The notes: generated by a model from the letters alone, not told the origin. 64,000 nucleotides of DNA from CAYUVH01 sp964448135 (GCA_964448135.1 CAYUVH010000026.1:1-64000); one strand, 5' to 3'. Shown: positions 8,985-18,037, counted from the stretch's first letter. Program-made: numbers and translations.

Positions 8985-10856
8985 GTGAGCACCGAATACA
9001 ACTACGCCTGGTGGCGTTCCTCCGCCGAGAACCTGCTGGAGCCGCTCGCCGCGCTCATGCAGCCTGGCAAAGCCGATCTGCCGCTCGAAGGCCAGGCCAG
9101 CAACCACGGAACCCAGGCCGATCGCGTGGAATCCTTCGCCCGTCCGTGCCTGCTGGCTGCCCACTGGCTGGCCAGCGAGCCCGGCGCTTCGGAAAAGCTA
9201 TCGCGTGAGAAAATCGCGGAATGGTTCCGCCGCGGCCTGGTGATCGGCACCGATCCGTCGAGCAAGGAATACTGGGGCCCAACCGCCAATCATCACCAGC
9301 ACACCGTCGAGATGGCGGCGTTGACACTCGCCCTGCAAATCGCCCGCAAACAACTCTGGTCCCCGCTCACGAAGCCGGAACAATCCCAAATCGCCAGTTG
9401 GTTCGGCAGCGTCCGCGGCGCCGGCCTGCATCGCAACAACCACATGTTTTTCTGCGTCCTGCCGCTCGAGTTTCTCGGGGAGGAAGGCTACGGCCGTTCC
9501 AGCGACCGCGCCATCGTGGACCATCTCATGGATGTGCTGGAAGGCATGTCGCTCGGCGGCGGCTGGTTCATCGACGGCATGAACGAGACCGTGGATTACT
9601 ACGCAGGCTATGCGTGGAGTTATTACGGTTTGTGGTGGGCCAAGCTCTACGGTCAAAGCAATCCCGTCCGCGCGCAACGGTGGAAGGACTGGGCCAAACA
9701 ATTCATTCCCAATTACTCCCACTTCTTTGCCGCCAGCGGAGAGAATCCACCCTTTGGCCGGTCGATGTGCTATCGCTTTGCCGCCAGCGCTCCTTTCGCC
9801 CTCGCGGAACACTGCGGCGTGTCCGCCATTCCGCCGGGACAAGCGCGGCGCCTCTGCTCGAAGAACCTGGATTTTTTTCTCCAGCACCCCATTCGCCAGA
9901 AACAAGGTATTCTCTCCCTGGGCTGGACGGACGAATTCCCCGCGATGACTGAGGCTTACTCCTGCGCCGGATCGGTTTATTGGGCCGCGAAGGGCTTTGC
10001 TCCGCTACTCCTGCCGCCGGATCATTCGTTCTGGAAAAAGGCCGGACAGCCCATACCGGCCGAAGCCTCGGATTTCCAAATCGCAGTGCCGCAAGCCGGC
10101 CTCGCCGTCCGTTCGCACAAGGGCGCGGTCGAGGTGCTCAATAGCGCCAATGGCATCAACGTCGGCAACCTCAAGTTCGGCACCTGGAAATGGGGCAAAC
10201 TCAGCTACCGCAGCGGCATCGGCGGCGAGATCGCCCGCGATGAAGATCATTATCCGCTTGATGCCGCGCTGACCGCCGAATTCTCCGACGGAAAGATCCA
10301 CGGCCGCCATCAATGCCAGCCCATCGTGGTAACGCCGGAACACTGCGCCTCCGCCTACGGTCTGGGCGATCGCTTCAGCCAGAATCACGTCAGCGTCGAA
10401 ACGCGCATCTGGTGGAAAGCCGGCTGGCAATTCCAATGGCACCAGGTCCATGCCTACCAAAAATCTTTGCTTCGCCTTGGTACCTACAGCCTTCCCTTGC
10501 CTGATGGCGTATTCACTGAATCGGCGGTCGCAAATACTTTTGCCCGACTTGGCTGCGGGAGGACCTCGGTGGGGATTCAACCGTTGCTCGGATTTGCCGA
10601 AGTGAAGCGGCACGAATCCGATTCCCAAAAGCGAACCCACCTCCTGTCATGGCATTCGACTTTGTTGACGGCCGAAACCGGATGGTTCGCCGGCGAAAGA
10701 AATTTGCTGGCCCTTGTGTGGTGTGGAGGCGACGCGAAGGAAGGTTCACCGTGGCGCGTCGGGTCGAGCCACCCCGGCAACCTGAGCCTGAGCCACCCGG
10801 AATTGGGAAGCTGGAAAATCGCTTCACCCGGATTGCCCGCGGTCACCGCAAGTTAA
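8985..10856 (+). CDS. DUF2264 family protein
   Basis: A 623-residue protein assigned from the pattern of conserved blocks: an N-terminal YAWWRSSAENLLEPLA segment, then WGPTANHHQHTVEMA, HRNNHMFFCVLPLEFL, the acidic GGWFIDGMNETVDYYAGYA and GRSMCYRFA. These match DUF2264 as I remember it. The frame is open upstream to 8844, but that would overlap the isomerase; the GTG at 8985, 11 bp after the isomerase stop, gives the normal family N-terminus. DUF2264 proteins have an alpha-toroid fold and sit in polysaccharide-utilisation contexts; no reaction is firmly established. No signal peptide is visible, so it probably acts on oligosaccharides in the cytoplasm. It ends the operon, facing a convergent kinase gene. 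Confidence 0.8.
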   Translation: MSTEYNYAWWRSSAENLLEPLAALMQPGKADLPLEGQASNHGTQADRVESFARPCLLAAHWLASEPGASEKLSREKIAEWFRRGLVIGTDPSSKEYWGPTANHHQHTVEMAALTLALQIARKQLWSPLTKPEQSQIASWFGSVRGAGLHRNNHMFFCVLPLEFLGEEGYGRSSDRAIVDHLMDVLEGMSLGGGWFIDGMNETVDYYAGYAWSYYGLWWAKLYGQSNPVRAQRWKDWAKQFIPNYSHFFAASGENPPFGRSMCYRFAASAPFALAEHCGVSAIPPGQARRLCSKNLDFFLQHPIRQKQGILSLGWTDEFPAMTEAYSCAGSVYWAAKGFAPLLLPPDHSFWKKAGQPIPAEASDFQIAVPQAGLAVRSHKGAVEVLNSANGINVGNLKFGTWKWGKLSYRSGIGGEIARDEDHYPLDAALTAEFSDGKIHGRHQCQPIVVTPEHCASAYGLGDRFSQNHVSVETRIWWKAGWQFQWHQVHAYQKSLLRLGTYSLPLPDGVFTESAVANTFARLGCGRTSVGIQPLLGFAEVKRHESDSQKRTHLLSWHSTLLTAETGWFAGERNLLALVWCGGDAKEGSPWRVGSSHPGNLSLSHPELGSWKIASPGLPAVTAS

Positions 10857-10874
10857 ACCAGGCCTGTTTCCCGT

Positions 10875-12260
10875 TCAAAGCTTCCGGTTCACCGGCAGTC
10901 GGACTTTGAAACGAGTTTCGCCTGGGTGCGATTCAAATTCAATCTCGCCACCATGCCGGTCACCAACGATGCGGTTGCTAATGACCAGGCCGATGCCCGT
11001 GCCGGTGCCGACGGGTTTGGTGGTGAAGAAGGGCTCGAACATGCGGGTCTGCACTTCGGGCGGAATTCCCGGACCGTTGTCCACGATCTCAACGAGCACC
11101 TGGTCGTGGTCGAGGGCGGTGCTGATGCAGATTTTTCCCTTCCCCTCCACCGCCGCGATGGCGTTGTCAATCAGGTTGGTCCAGACCTGGTTGAGTTCGC
11201 TGCCATAGGCCATGATGCGCGGCAGCGACCGGTCGAAGGAGCGTGCGACGGTCATGTATTTCAATTTGTGGCCGAGCATCGTGAGCGTGCTCTCGAGGCC
11301 TTCGTGAATGTCCACCTCCTGCATGGGCGACTGGTCCATGAAGGAATAGGACTTCACGGCTTTGACCAGTTCGGCGATGCGCCCGGTGCTTTGCTCGACC
11401 TCGCCGACCAGTGACTTGAGTCGGAGGCGGGCTTCGAGCCAGCCGAGGGCATGCGCGTGGCACGTGGGAGGAATGTTCGCGACCAGTTTTTCCAGCCAGG
11501 GCACATCGAGGCCGAGATTGACGAAAGTAGGCGCGAGGTCCCAGCCCGTCGCGACGCCATGCTGATCGAGCCAGCGGCCGACGGTGTCGGCGCCGTCGCT
11601 GCGATCGAGATGGCTGAGCGCGGGAGATTTTCGCGCGGAGGCTTCATCGGAAGCGTTCAGGAGATGCTCCCAATGTTGATGATCCAGGCAGGTTCCCAAC
11701 TCGCAGAGGAAGTCCTGGATTTTGTCGGTGGTCTCCTGCATGTGCGCCGCGGCGCTGCGCGCGGCGGAAGCGGGATTGTTCAGCTCATGCGCCAGACCGG
11801 CGGCCATGGTGCCGAGCGAAACCAGCTTCTCGCGCTGTTGCGAGTAGCCTTCGACATTGCGCATCCGGCTCGAGGCCAGGCGAAACACGGCGCGCGCAAC
11901 CGTGGGACAGGTGGTGAGCATCCGCCAGAAGGCTTCTTCCTGCAGTTGGAGGAGGCGGGCCGGCTTGGAAACGACGAGGCTGGCGATCCACGGCGCGTCG
12001 AGGAGCAACATGGTTTCGCCCATGAAGCTTCCCGCTTTGTTGACGCCCATGAGAATGGATTGCCGGTCGTACGTGCGCGTGGCGCGAACTTCACCTTGCA
12101 GAATCACCTGGAAGACGCCGGTCCGGTCTCCCTCCTTTGCCAGAACGGTTCCCACCGGCGCGTCAATAATTTCGCCGCCGTCGAGGCAGGCCAGTTGCTC
12201 ATCGGTGAGTTGGGCAAACAAGGGGACCACCCGCACTTCCTGAAGTTCGCTGGCGTTCAT
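10875..12260 (-). CDS. Sensor histidine kinase with N-terminal cyclic-nucleotide-binding domain
   Basis: A 461-residue soluble kinase without membrane segments. Residues about 10-125 form a cNMP-binding beta-roll (PLFAQLTDEQL, ILQGEVRATR, SFMGETMLLLDAP). The dimerisation box GLAHELNNPASAARS places the phospho-accepting histidine at 158. The HATPase domain occupies the C-terminus: NLIDNAIAA, DNGPGIPP, FEPFFTTKPVGTGTGIGL. It ends 15 bp beyond the convergent DUF2264 gene. Its start is 2 bp from the stop of the upstream receiver-reductase fusion, so the two are surely co-expressed partners. Kinases of this type are often found beside cNMP or receiver-fused thioredoxin-reductase-like proteins, implying redox or metabolite signalling. 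Confidence 0.9.
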   Translation of the reverse strand: MNASELQEVRVVPLFAQLTDEQLACLDGGEIIDAPVGTVLAKEGDRTGVFQVILQGEVRATRTYDRQSILMGVNKAGSFMGETMLLLDAPWIASLVVSKPARLLQLQEEAFWRMLTTCPTVARAVFRLASSRMRNVEGYSQQREKLVSLGTMAAGLAHELNNPASAARSAAAHMQETTDKIQDFLCELGTCLDHQHWEHLLNASDEASARKSPALSHLDRSDGADTVGRWLDQHGVATGWDLAPTFVNLGLDVPWLEKLVANIPPTCHAHALGWLEARLRLKSLVGEVEQSTGRIAELVKAVKSYSFMDQSPMQEVDIHEGLESTLTMLGHKLKYMTVARSFDRSLPRIMAYGSELNQVWTNLIDNAIAAVEGKGKICISTALDHDQVLVEIVDNGPGIPPEVQTRMFEPFFTTKPVGTGTGIGLVISNRIVGDRHGGEIEFESHPGETRFKVRLPVNRKL

Positions 12261-12262
12261 GG

Positions 12263-13924
12263 CTAGGCTAGTCCGAGATATTGATGCACCAATTTCACCG
12301 CCATCGCGCCTTCGCCGACTCCCGAGGTGACGCCTTTTGCGGAGCGGTGGCGCACGTCGCCGGCCACGAAAATTCCCGGGACGCTGGTCTCGAGATAAAA
12401 CGGGTCGCGGTCAGCCGTCCAGCCGGCCGGGCGTTTGCCTTCGAGCGCCAGATGCTGGCCGGAAATCACATAGCCTTGCGCGTCGCGCTGCACAATACCC
12501 GCCAGCCAATCCGTGCGCGGAACGGCCCCGGCGTATATGAGCAGAGCGCTGGCCGGGACTTTTTCCTCTGCGCCCGATTTGCCATCCCGGATCGTGATGG
12601 TTTCGCAGCGGTCGGCGCCTTCCACAGCGACGACGCTGGAGTTTAATTTTACCACGATATTCTTCGTCGCGGTGATCTGGTCCTCAAGATACTGCGACAT
12701 GGTATTGGACAACGCCTCGCCGCGCACGACCATCGTGACCTGGCGCGCGAACCGTGAGAAATACATCGCCGCCTGGCCGGCGGAGTTGGCGCCGCCCACG
12801 ATGTAGATGTTGCCTTCGCGATAGGAAAAGGCGTCCGACATGGAGGCATAGTAATACGCGCCCGCGCCGATCAACCGGTCGAGCCCGGGCACGTCGAGCT
12901 TGCGATACGCGATTCCCGTGGCCACCAGCAATGCGCGGCAGCCGATTTCCACTCCGTCGGAAAGCGTCAACACGCGCGTCGGCCCTTCAATCCGGACGCC
13001 CCGAACTTCCTGGGGCGTGAGAATTTCGACACCAAAGCGCCGTGCCTGTGCGACCGCGCGGCGCGCGAGATCGTTCCCGCTAAGCCCGACCGGAAAGCCG
13101 AGATAGTTTTCGATGCGCGAACTCCTCCCCGCCTGGCCGCCGGGCGCTTCGCGTTCGATGAGCAGCGTGTGCAACCCATCCGCCGCCCCGTAAACTGCCG
13201 CCGCGAGCCCGGCGGGTCCCGCGCCCACCACCACCAGATCGTAAAATGGAAACTCCGCCTTCGTCTTCAGTCCCAGCTTGTGTGCAACCGCGGCCGTAGC
13301 CGGCTTGCCCAAAAACGAACCGTCAGGAAACAAAACCACGGGCAGCGAGGAATCATCGGCGCCGGCGGTGGCGATCAGTTGCTTGGCCGCCTCATCCGTT
13401 TCGATGTTCAGCCACTGGTGCGGAACAAAGTTGCGCCCGAGGAAATCCCGGATTTCGGTCGAGTGCGGCGACCACTGGTGTCCGATCACGCGCACTCCCT
13501 GGAACACGGGTTGATACGACGCCTGCCAGTCATCGAGGAGATCGTCCACCACGCCATACAGCCGGTCCTCCGGCGGATCCCACGGCTTCATCAGGTAGTG
13601 GTCGATATGCGCGCCGTTGATGGCGCGAATTGCGGCGTCCGTGTCCGCGTAGGCGGTCAACAGCGCGCGCTTGGCGTCCGGGTAAAACTCGATCGCCTTT
13701 TCGAGGAATTCCACGCCGGACATGCGCGGCATGCGTTGATCCACAAGAAATAACGCCACTGGTTCGTTGCGCAGCTTGAGCTGTTTCGTCCCCTCCAGTG
13801 CCGAGTCGCCGGAGTCCGCCGATATCACGCGATACCGATCGCCGTAATGCCGCCGCAAATCGCGTTCGACCGCCCGCAACACATCGGGGTCATCATCCAC
13901 CGTCCAAATCACAGGTTTCGCCAT
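12263..13924 (-). CDS. Receiver - glutaredoxin-like - thioredoxin-reductase-like fusion, redox cysteines absent
   Basis: A 553-residue, three-part protein. Residues 5-130 are a response-regulator receiver with acidic pocket VDDDPD and phospho-acceptor Asp62 in LVDQRMP. Residues about 140-222 look like a glutaredoxin fold, but the CPYC site reads S152-P-H-S155. Residues 228-550 are a flavoprotein of the thioredoxin reductase type with FAD motif VVVGAGPAGLAAA, NAD motif IVGGANSAGQAA and FVAGDVRH near the end; the position of the active-site CxxC reads YYYAS (357-361). The family is known as fused response regulator/thioredoxin-disulfide reductase, but here it cannot do dithiol exchange by the usual mechanism. 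It probably works as an FAD/NAD(P)H-linked signalling protein with the downstream histidine kinase. It ends in TAG. Confidence 0.88.
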   Translation of the reverse strand: MAKPVIWTVDDDPDVLRAVERDLRRHYGDRYRVISADSGDSALEGTKQLKLRNEPVALFLVDQRMPRMSGVEFLEKAIEFYPDAKRALLTAYADTDAAIRAINGAHIDHYLMKPWDPPEDRLYGVVDDLLDDWQASYQPVFQGVRVIGHQWSPHSTEIRDFLGRNFVPHQWLNIETDEAAKQLIATAGADDSSLPVVLFPDGSFLGKPATAAVAHKLGLKTKAEFPFYDLVVVGAGPAGLAAAVYGAADGLHTLLIEREAPGGQAGRSSRIENYLGFPVGLSGNDLARRAVAQARRFGVEILTPQEVRGVRIEGPTRVLTLSDGVEIGCRALLVATGIAYRKLDVPGLDRLIGAGAYYYASMSDAFSYREGNIYIVGGANSAGQAAMYFSRFARQVTMVVRGEALSNTMSQYLEDQITATKNIVVKLNSSVVAVEGADRCETITIRDGKSGAEEKVPASALLIYAGAVPRTDWLAGIVQRDAQGYVISGQHLALEGKRPAGWTADRDPFYLETSVPGIFVAGDVRHRSAKGVTSGVGEGAMAVKLVHQYLGLA

Positions 13925-14033
13925 AGTGTTCCAAGAATTCCAATCTCGCGCCCCACGCTACATCTTCTTTAGCCGTACCGCATCCGGACTTTTTGCGGTG
14001 TCTAACTGTCTGGTGCATCCGGATGCTGCCCCC

Positions 14034-14143
14034 GGAGCGCGGCTGTCTCAGCCGCAGCACACACAAATAAGTTTCCCGCAAGCCAATCAGTTAGCCGGTG
14101 ATTTACAAATCGTCCCCGCTGCGGCTGAGGACAGCCGCGCCCC
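14034..14143. repeat. ~110-bp inverted-repeat element, copy 1
   Basis: Left arm GGAGCGCGGCTGTCTCAGCC and a matching right arm ending AGCCGCGCCCC, with an AT-richer middle. Each arm is itself a small hairpin. It is further bracketed by an imperfect outer inverted repeat: GGTGCATCCGGA at about 14013 and TCCGAATGCACC at about 14159. It lies between two minus-strand genes in an otherwise empty 247-bp gap. Related copies are at 27791 and 58912, with half copies at 18038 and 44261. Confidence 0.85.
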
Positions 14144-14171
14144 ATTTTAGAGGCAGTGTCCGAATGCACCC

Positions 14172-14468
14172 TTAGCCACCCGCCATCGCGCCGATGACCA
14201 TGAAAGATTCCCTGCCCTGAACAACGGCGTCCGGCAGCGGCGTCTCCAGCGGTTCGAGCGAGATATCCTGCTCGCAGGCGAAGAAGCGGACAAATGCGCG
14301 GCGCTTCAGGGTGCCGTGCTCGCGAATGGTGCCGCGCAGGACGGGAAAGCGCGCTTCGAGCGCGTCGAGCGTCGCGCCAAGGGTTATCGGTGCCGGCACT
14401 TCAAGCTGCACCTCGCCGGTCACGCCGGCGAGCGTTTGCAAATGATACGGCAGCCGCACCCGGATCAT
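14172..14468 (-). CDS. MoaD/ThiS-like ubiquitin-fold sulfur-carrier protein
   Basis: A 98-residue beta-grasp protein. The N-terminus [15 protein letters not shown] and the block [14 protein letters not shown] are characteristic of MoaD/ThiS, and the chain ends in the essential ...AMAGG di-glycine, which is adenylated and thiocarboxylated in this family. No molybdopterin or thiamine genes are nearby. Its ATG overlaps the TGA of the upstream BNR-repeat gene (shared ATGA, 14465-14468), so translation of the two is coupled. That pairing suggests a dedicated role rather than general molybdenum-cofactor synthesis; the partner adenylating enzyme must be elsewhere. Confidence 0.82.
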   Translation of the reverse strand: MIRVRLPYHLQTLAGVTGEVQLEVPAPITLGATLDALEARFPVLRGTIREHGTLKRRAFVRFFACEQDISLEPLETPLPDAVVQGRESFMVIGAMAGG

Positions 14469-15580
14469 GGCAGCGACTGCACTTCCACCGAATACACCGC
14501 CGGCAGATCACGCACGATCGGCGCCCAGGTATCGCCGGAGTCCGCCGACGCATAGACCTGGCCGCCGGTCGTGCCGAAATAGATGCCGCACTCGTCCAAG
14601 GTGTCCACGGACATTGCGTCGCGCAGGATGTTCACGTAGCAATTCTCCTGCGGCAGGCCTTGGGTGAGCGGTTCCCAATCGTTGCCGCCGCTGCGGCTGC
14701 GATACACGCGCAACTTCCCGTCGATCGGAAAATGCTCCGAGTCGCTCTTGATGGGCACGACGTAAATGGTCTCCGGTTCGTGGGCGTGGACATCAATCGG
14801 AAATCCGAAATCGGTCGGCAGATTGCCGCTCACTTCCGACCACTGATCGCCGGCGTTGTCGCTGCGCATCACGTCCCAATGCTTTTGCATGAAGAGCACG
14901 CCCGGCCGCGAAGGATGCAGCGCGATGCGATGCACGCAGTGGCCCACTTCGGCATCCGGATCGGGGAGTTCGTAGGGCGAAACCAGTCCGCGATTGATGG
15001 CTTTCCAAGTCTCGCCGCCGTCATCGGTTCGGAACGCACCCGCCGCCGAAATGGCGATGTAAATGCGCTTCGGATTCTTCGGATCGAGCAAAATGGTATG
15101 CAGCCCCATGCCGCCCGCGCCGGGTTGCCAGAGGCCGCCCTTTACTTTGCGCAGCCCCGGCAATTCCTGCCACGTCTGGCCGCCGTCGGTTGTCTTGAAC
15201 ATCGCCGCGTCCTCCGCGCCGGCATACACCGTGTCTGGATCGGTGAGCGACGGTTCGAGGTGCCAGATGCGCTTGAACTCCCAGGGATGCTGCGTGCCAT
15301 CGTACCATTTGTGCGTGCCGACTTCGCCCTCGTAGGCGAACTTGTCGCCCACGGGTTCCCACGTTTTGCCGCCGTCATTCGAACGCTGGATTTTCTGCCC
15401 GAACCACCCGCTCGTCTGTGAAGCGTAGATCCGATTCGGGTCCACGGGCGAGCCTTTAAGATGATACATCTCCCAGCCCGCAAAATGCGGTCCGGCGACT
15501 TCCCAGTTCTTGCGCTTGCCGTCCGACGTCAGGACGAATGCGCCTTTTTTTGTGCCGACCAAAACTCGAACTTTGCTCAT
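14465..15580 (-). CDS. BNR/sialidase-like beta-propeller protein
   Basis: A 371-residue beta-propeller with repeated Asp-box motifs (S-x-D-x-G-x-T-W type): [10 protein letters not shown] near residue 65, [30 protein letters not shown] and ASADSGDTW near the end. It starts directly with [17 protein letters not shown] and has no signal peptide, so it is probably cytoplasmic, unlike secreted sialidases. It matches the WD40/YVTN/BNR glycosyl-hydrolase-like family of unknown activity. It overlaps the MoaD-like gene by 4 bp and is divergently arranged with the gene at 15742. Confidence 0.8.
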   Translation of the reverse strand: MSKVRVLVGTKKGAFVLTSDGKRKNWEVAGPHFAGWEMYHLKGSPVDPNRIYASQTSGWFGQKIQRSNDGGKTWEPVGDKFAYEGEVGTHKWYDGTQHPWEFKRIWHLEPSLTDPDTVYAGAEDAAMFKTTDGGQTWQELPGLRKVKGGLWQPGAGGMGLHTILLDPKNPKRIYIAISAAGAFRTDDGGETWKAINRGLVSPYELPDPDAEVGHCVHRIALHPSRPGVLFMQKHWDVMRSDNAGDQWSEVSGNLPTDFGFPIDVHAHEPETIYVVPIKSDSEHFPIDGKLRVYRSRSGGNDWEPLTQGLPQENCYVNILRDAMSVDTLDECGIYFGTTGGQVYASADSGDTWAPIVRDLPAVYSVEVQSLP

Positions 15581-15741
15581 AAAGGATATTCGATCACTGG
15601 ATTTCGCAATATTCTAAACGCCTTTTGGGGAGCCTGCCAGTCCCGGATAAAAGTTCAAGGGCTGAAAAGTTACAACTTGGAAAAGTTGGGAGCGCTCCGC
15701 TTGACAGCCCGGGAACTTGTCGCTTCCATCGCAGGTCAAAA

Positions 15742-16290
15742 ATGAATCTCAAAGAATATCTCTCGCAAAAAGGCAGGGCACCCAAAGGCGAAACCGAGGA
15801 CTGGCTCCCATTTTGCACGCTGGAAGTGAAGACCGGCAAATTCTGGGCCGGCGACCCTTACCTGCCGAATGAAGACGACGGCTGCGTGGTCGAGGTCCCG
15901 CCCGGGGAATACGTGGTGGAAGGCATCGGCATGGCGGCCGGCGGTGAACGGGTGGTCTCGCGCCTGCGCGTGCGCCTGAAAAGCGCGACGGATCTGGAAC
16001 TCGGCGAAGAAGTCGGCCAGACCGGCACGGACTCCGCGACCATCGGGGTTTGTGAAATTGACGCTTTTGAAACCGCCTACCAGCAGGACGACGGACCGGA
16101 CAAGGTGCAGGCCGCACTCGACGAAATGGAGGACGGCGGAATCGGCATTCTGAAAGTGCCCGGCTTTCCAGACCTGATCATGCCCTACGTGCCCACTGGC
16201 AGCGACGGCACGGGGGCGGTGCTGGAGGTATTGTCCGCAGGCAAGCGGGTGGGCATCGAACTGCCGTTCATGGATGAGGAGGATGTGTGA
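15742..16290 (+). CDS. DUF4241-like protein
   Basis: A 182-residue acidic, soluble protein starting at ATG 15742; the frame is open to 15625 but that stretch has no family-like sequence. The layout (KFWAGDPY, then CVVEVPPGEYVVEGIG, GVCEIDAFETAY and a C-terminal SDGTGAVLEVLSAGKRVGIEL) resembles DUF4241, where a PPGRYPV-like strand and a V-D-x-G/F block are conserved. The assignment is by eye and moderately safe. Function unknown; no toxin or secretion partner is adjacent. The following membrane-protein gene is 58 bp downstream. Confidence 0.55.
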   Translation: MNLKEYLSQKGRAPKGETEDWLPFCTLEVKTGKFWAGDPYLPNEDDGCVVEVPPGEYVVEGIGMAAGGERVVSRLRVRLKSATDLELGEEVGQTGTDSATIGVCEIDAFETAYQQDDGPDKVQAALDEMEDGGIGILKVPGFPDLIMPYVPTGSDGTGAVLEVLSAGKRVGIELPFMDEEDV

Positions 16291-16348
16291 GCGTCCCTGC
16301 AACCGCAGTCTTTCCGGCGGCTTGAATTTATGAGGCAGGCGGAGTCGC

Positions 16349-16852
16349 ATGCAGCCGATTATCCAAATCAAAGCCCGCGCCTGGCCGAAGATTGCCGCCA
16401 TCGTTTTACTTTTGGCTCTGGCCGCGACGACAGTGGGCTTTGATCAGCGGTCGCACGGGCACGTCGGTATTTTGACCTGGGCGATTGCGGGTGTCCTCCT
16501 CCTTGCGTGCGGGATTCCGCTGAATGCTCTGAAAGGAGCCAAAGCGCGACTGCTGGCTTTCGACGGCGATTCGATCCTCTGGCGTTTGGGCAATGGGGAA
16601 ATGGCCTCTGAACAGCGAGTGCGCTTGGGCGAAATCCACACTTTGAAATGGATTGTGCCGGTGGTGGGAGAGCGACAGGGGCAGGATTATCGCAAGGTGC
16701 GTCTGGTGTTTGTGACGGCGAACGGCACGGATCGTCCCTTGCCGGCGGAGTTTCTGGTTTCCGCGTATCGCGGGCGGATTGAAGCGGCGTTCGTGGAGAG
16801 AATTCCGAACCTCCGCATCGCTGAGGAGTACGAAGGGACTGGCATTCCTTGA
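16349..16852 (+). CDS. Hypothetical membrane protein with two N-terminal helices
   Basis: A 167-residue protein preceded by a purine-rich AGGCGGA 9 bp before the ATG. Two hydrophobic helices (about residues 14-30 and 42-58) form a hairpin with a very short periplasmic loop. The remainder is a soluble beta-rich domain (RVRLGEIHTLKW, YRKVRLVFVTANG), reminiscent of the PH-like domains of bacterial membrane proteins; that similarity is only impressionistic. Not otherwise recognised. It lies between the DUF4241-like gene and the envelope-sensor cluster. Confidence 0.65.
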   Translation: MQPIIQIKARAWPKIAAIVLLLALAATTVGFDQRSHGHVGILTWAIAGVLLLACGIPLNALKGAKARLLAFDGDSILWRLGNGEMASEQRVRLGEIHTLKWIVPVVGERQGQDYRKVRLVFVTANGTDRPLPAEFLVSAYRGRIEAAFVERIPNLRIAEEYEGTGIP

Positions 16853-16891
16853 TGTAACATCCCGGCCGGCGCCTGCGTATAAAGGGATAGT

Positions 16892-17374
16892 ATGAAACTA
16901 TCAAAATGGTTCGTCATTCCGGTCGCTGCGGCCGTTGCTGTCGGCGGGGCGTTTGTGTTGAAAGCCAAAGCCGCCGAGGCCCAGGAAGGCCGGCACGCCT
17001 CCCGCGGCCAGCTCCTTGAGCGCGCCAAGGAAAAGCTCGGCCTCACCGATGATCAGATCGCCAAGATCAAAACCGAGGTCGCCGGCGAAAAAGACACCAT
17101 CAAGGACCTCATCACCAAATGGCACGACGCCCGCCTCGGCCTGCGCCAGGCCATCCAGGCCCCGGACGCCAGCGAGGCTTCCGTGCGCGCCGCTTCAGCC
17201 AAAGTCGCTGCCGCCGAGGCCGACCTCGCCGTCGAACGCTTCAAGCTCTACGGCAAAATCACTCCGCTGCTTACCGAAGACCAGCGCGCCAAAGTGAAAC
17301 AGCTCCAAGGCAAGATTGATGACTTCATGGACAATGCCATCAGCCGTCTGGGCGATCGCCTCGGCACTCAGTAG
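16892..17374 (+). CDS. Periplasmic Spy/CpxP-like (LTxxQ) heavy-metal-sensor-type protein
   Basis: A 160-residue exported protein: a signal sequence or anchor at residues 6-25, then a nearly all-helical body with two LTxxQ-type motifs, LGLTDDQIAKIK near 48 and LLTEDQRAKVKQLQ near 130. This is the pattern of Spy/CpxP chaperones and of CnrX/RcnX-like periplasmic metal sensors. A sigma factor gene begins within 70 bp, then a one-helix protein and a second small membrane-anchored helical protein follow, which together mimic the CnrYXH arrangement. It ends in TAG. Metal binding cannot be shown: only few His/Met are present, so envelope stress is equally possible. Confidence 0.75.
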   Translation: MKLSKWFVIPVAAAVAVGGAFVLKAKAAEAQEGRHASRGQLLERAKEKLGLTDDQIAKIKTEVAGEKDTIKDLITKWHDARLGLRQAIQAPDASEASVRAASAKVAAAEADLAVERFKLYGKITPLLTEDQRAKVKQLQGKIDDFMDNAISRLGDRLGTQ

Positions 17375-17444
17375 TCCTGACCGATCCGACCGGCCGACGG
17401 AGACTGGCGCGGCGTCCAACGCTCTGCCAGCCTCGGTCGTCACC

Positions 17445-18011
17445 GTGAACGACGACCTCGAACTGCTCGCACGCATCCGCAACGGTGCGCCGGACGAATT
17501 CGGGGAAATCGTGCGCCGCCACCAGGCCCGGGTCTTCGCCGTCCTCGGCCGCTACGAACGCGATCCGCACAAGCTCGAGGATCTCGCGCAGGAAACATTT
17601 CTGAAAGCCTGGCGCGCCCTCGATCAATTCGACGCCCGCGCACCGTTCGAGCACTGGCTCTCCCGCATCGCCACCCGCACCGCGCTCGATCACCTTCGCC
17701 GCGAACGCAAGCGCCGCCACGAAATCGCCCTGCCCGAACTCGGCGAGGAAACCCTCGAATGGCTTCGCGCCGGCGACGCCCGCGACGAACTCGCCCCGCG
17801 CCACGCCGCCGAACTCCTGGCCCTGGCGATGCGCGAACTTTCGCCCGCCGACCAGATCGTTCTCACCCTCCAGGAGATCGAAGGCCTGAGCGTGAAGGAA
17901 ATCAGCCGCCGCACCGGTTCCTCCGGGGTGGCCGTCCGCGTGCGTGCCCTCCGCGCCCGCGCCCGGCTCCGCCGCGCCCTCGAACGCCTCGAAAACCAAG
18001 CCGCAAAATGA
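17445..18011 (+). CDS. ECF-type RNA polymerase sigma factor
   Basis: A 188-residue sigma-70 family protein starting at GTG 17445; ATGs further upstream (17316) would overlap the preceding gene by about 59 bp. Region 2 shows LLARIRNGAPDEFGEIVRRH, then DLAQETFLKAWRALDQFD (RNA polymerase and -10 contact region). Region 4 shows LSPADQIVLTLQEIEGLSVK and the helix-turn-helix EISRRTGSSGVAVRVRALRA. It is downstream of a periplasmic sensor and upstream of a single-pass protein that is the likely anti-sigma factor. Confidence 0.9.
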   Translation: MNDDLELLARIRNGAPDEFGEIVRRHQARVFAVLGRYERDPHKLEDLAQETFLKAWRALDQFDARAPFEHWLSRIATRTALDHLRRERKRRHEIALPELGEETLEWLRAGDARDELAPRHAAELLALAMRELSPADQIVLTLQEIEGLSVKEISRRTGSSGVAVRVRALRARARLRRALERLENQAAK

Positions 18012-18037
18012 ACTCACGCTCGAATTCGAATCCCCAG

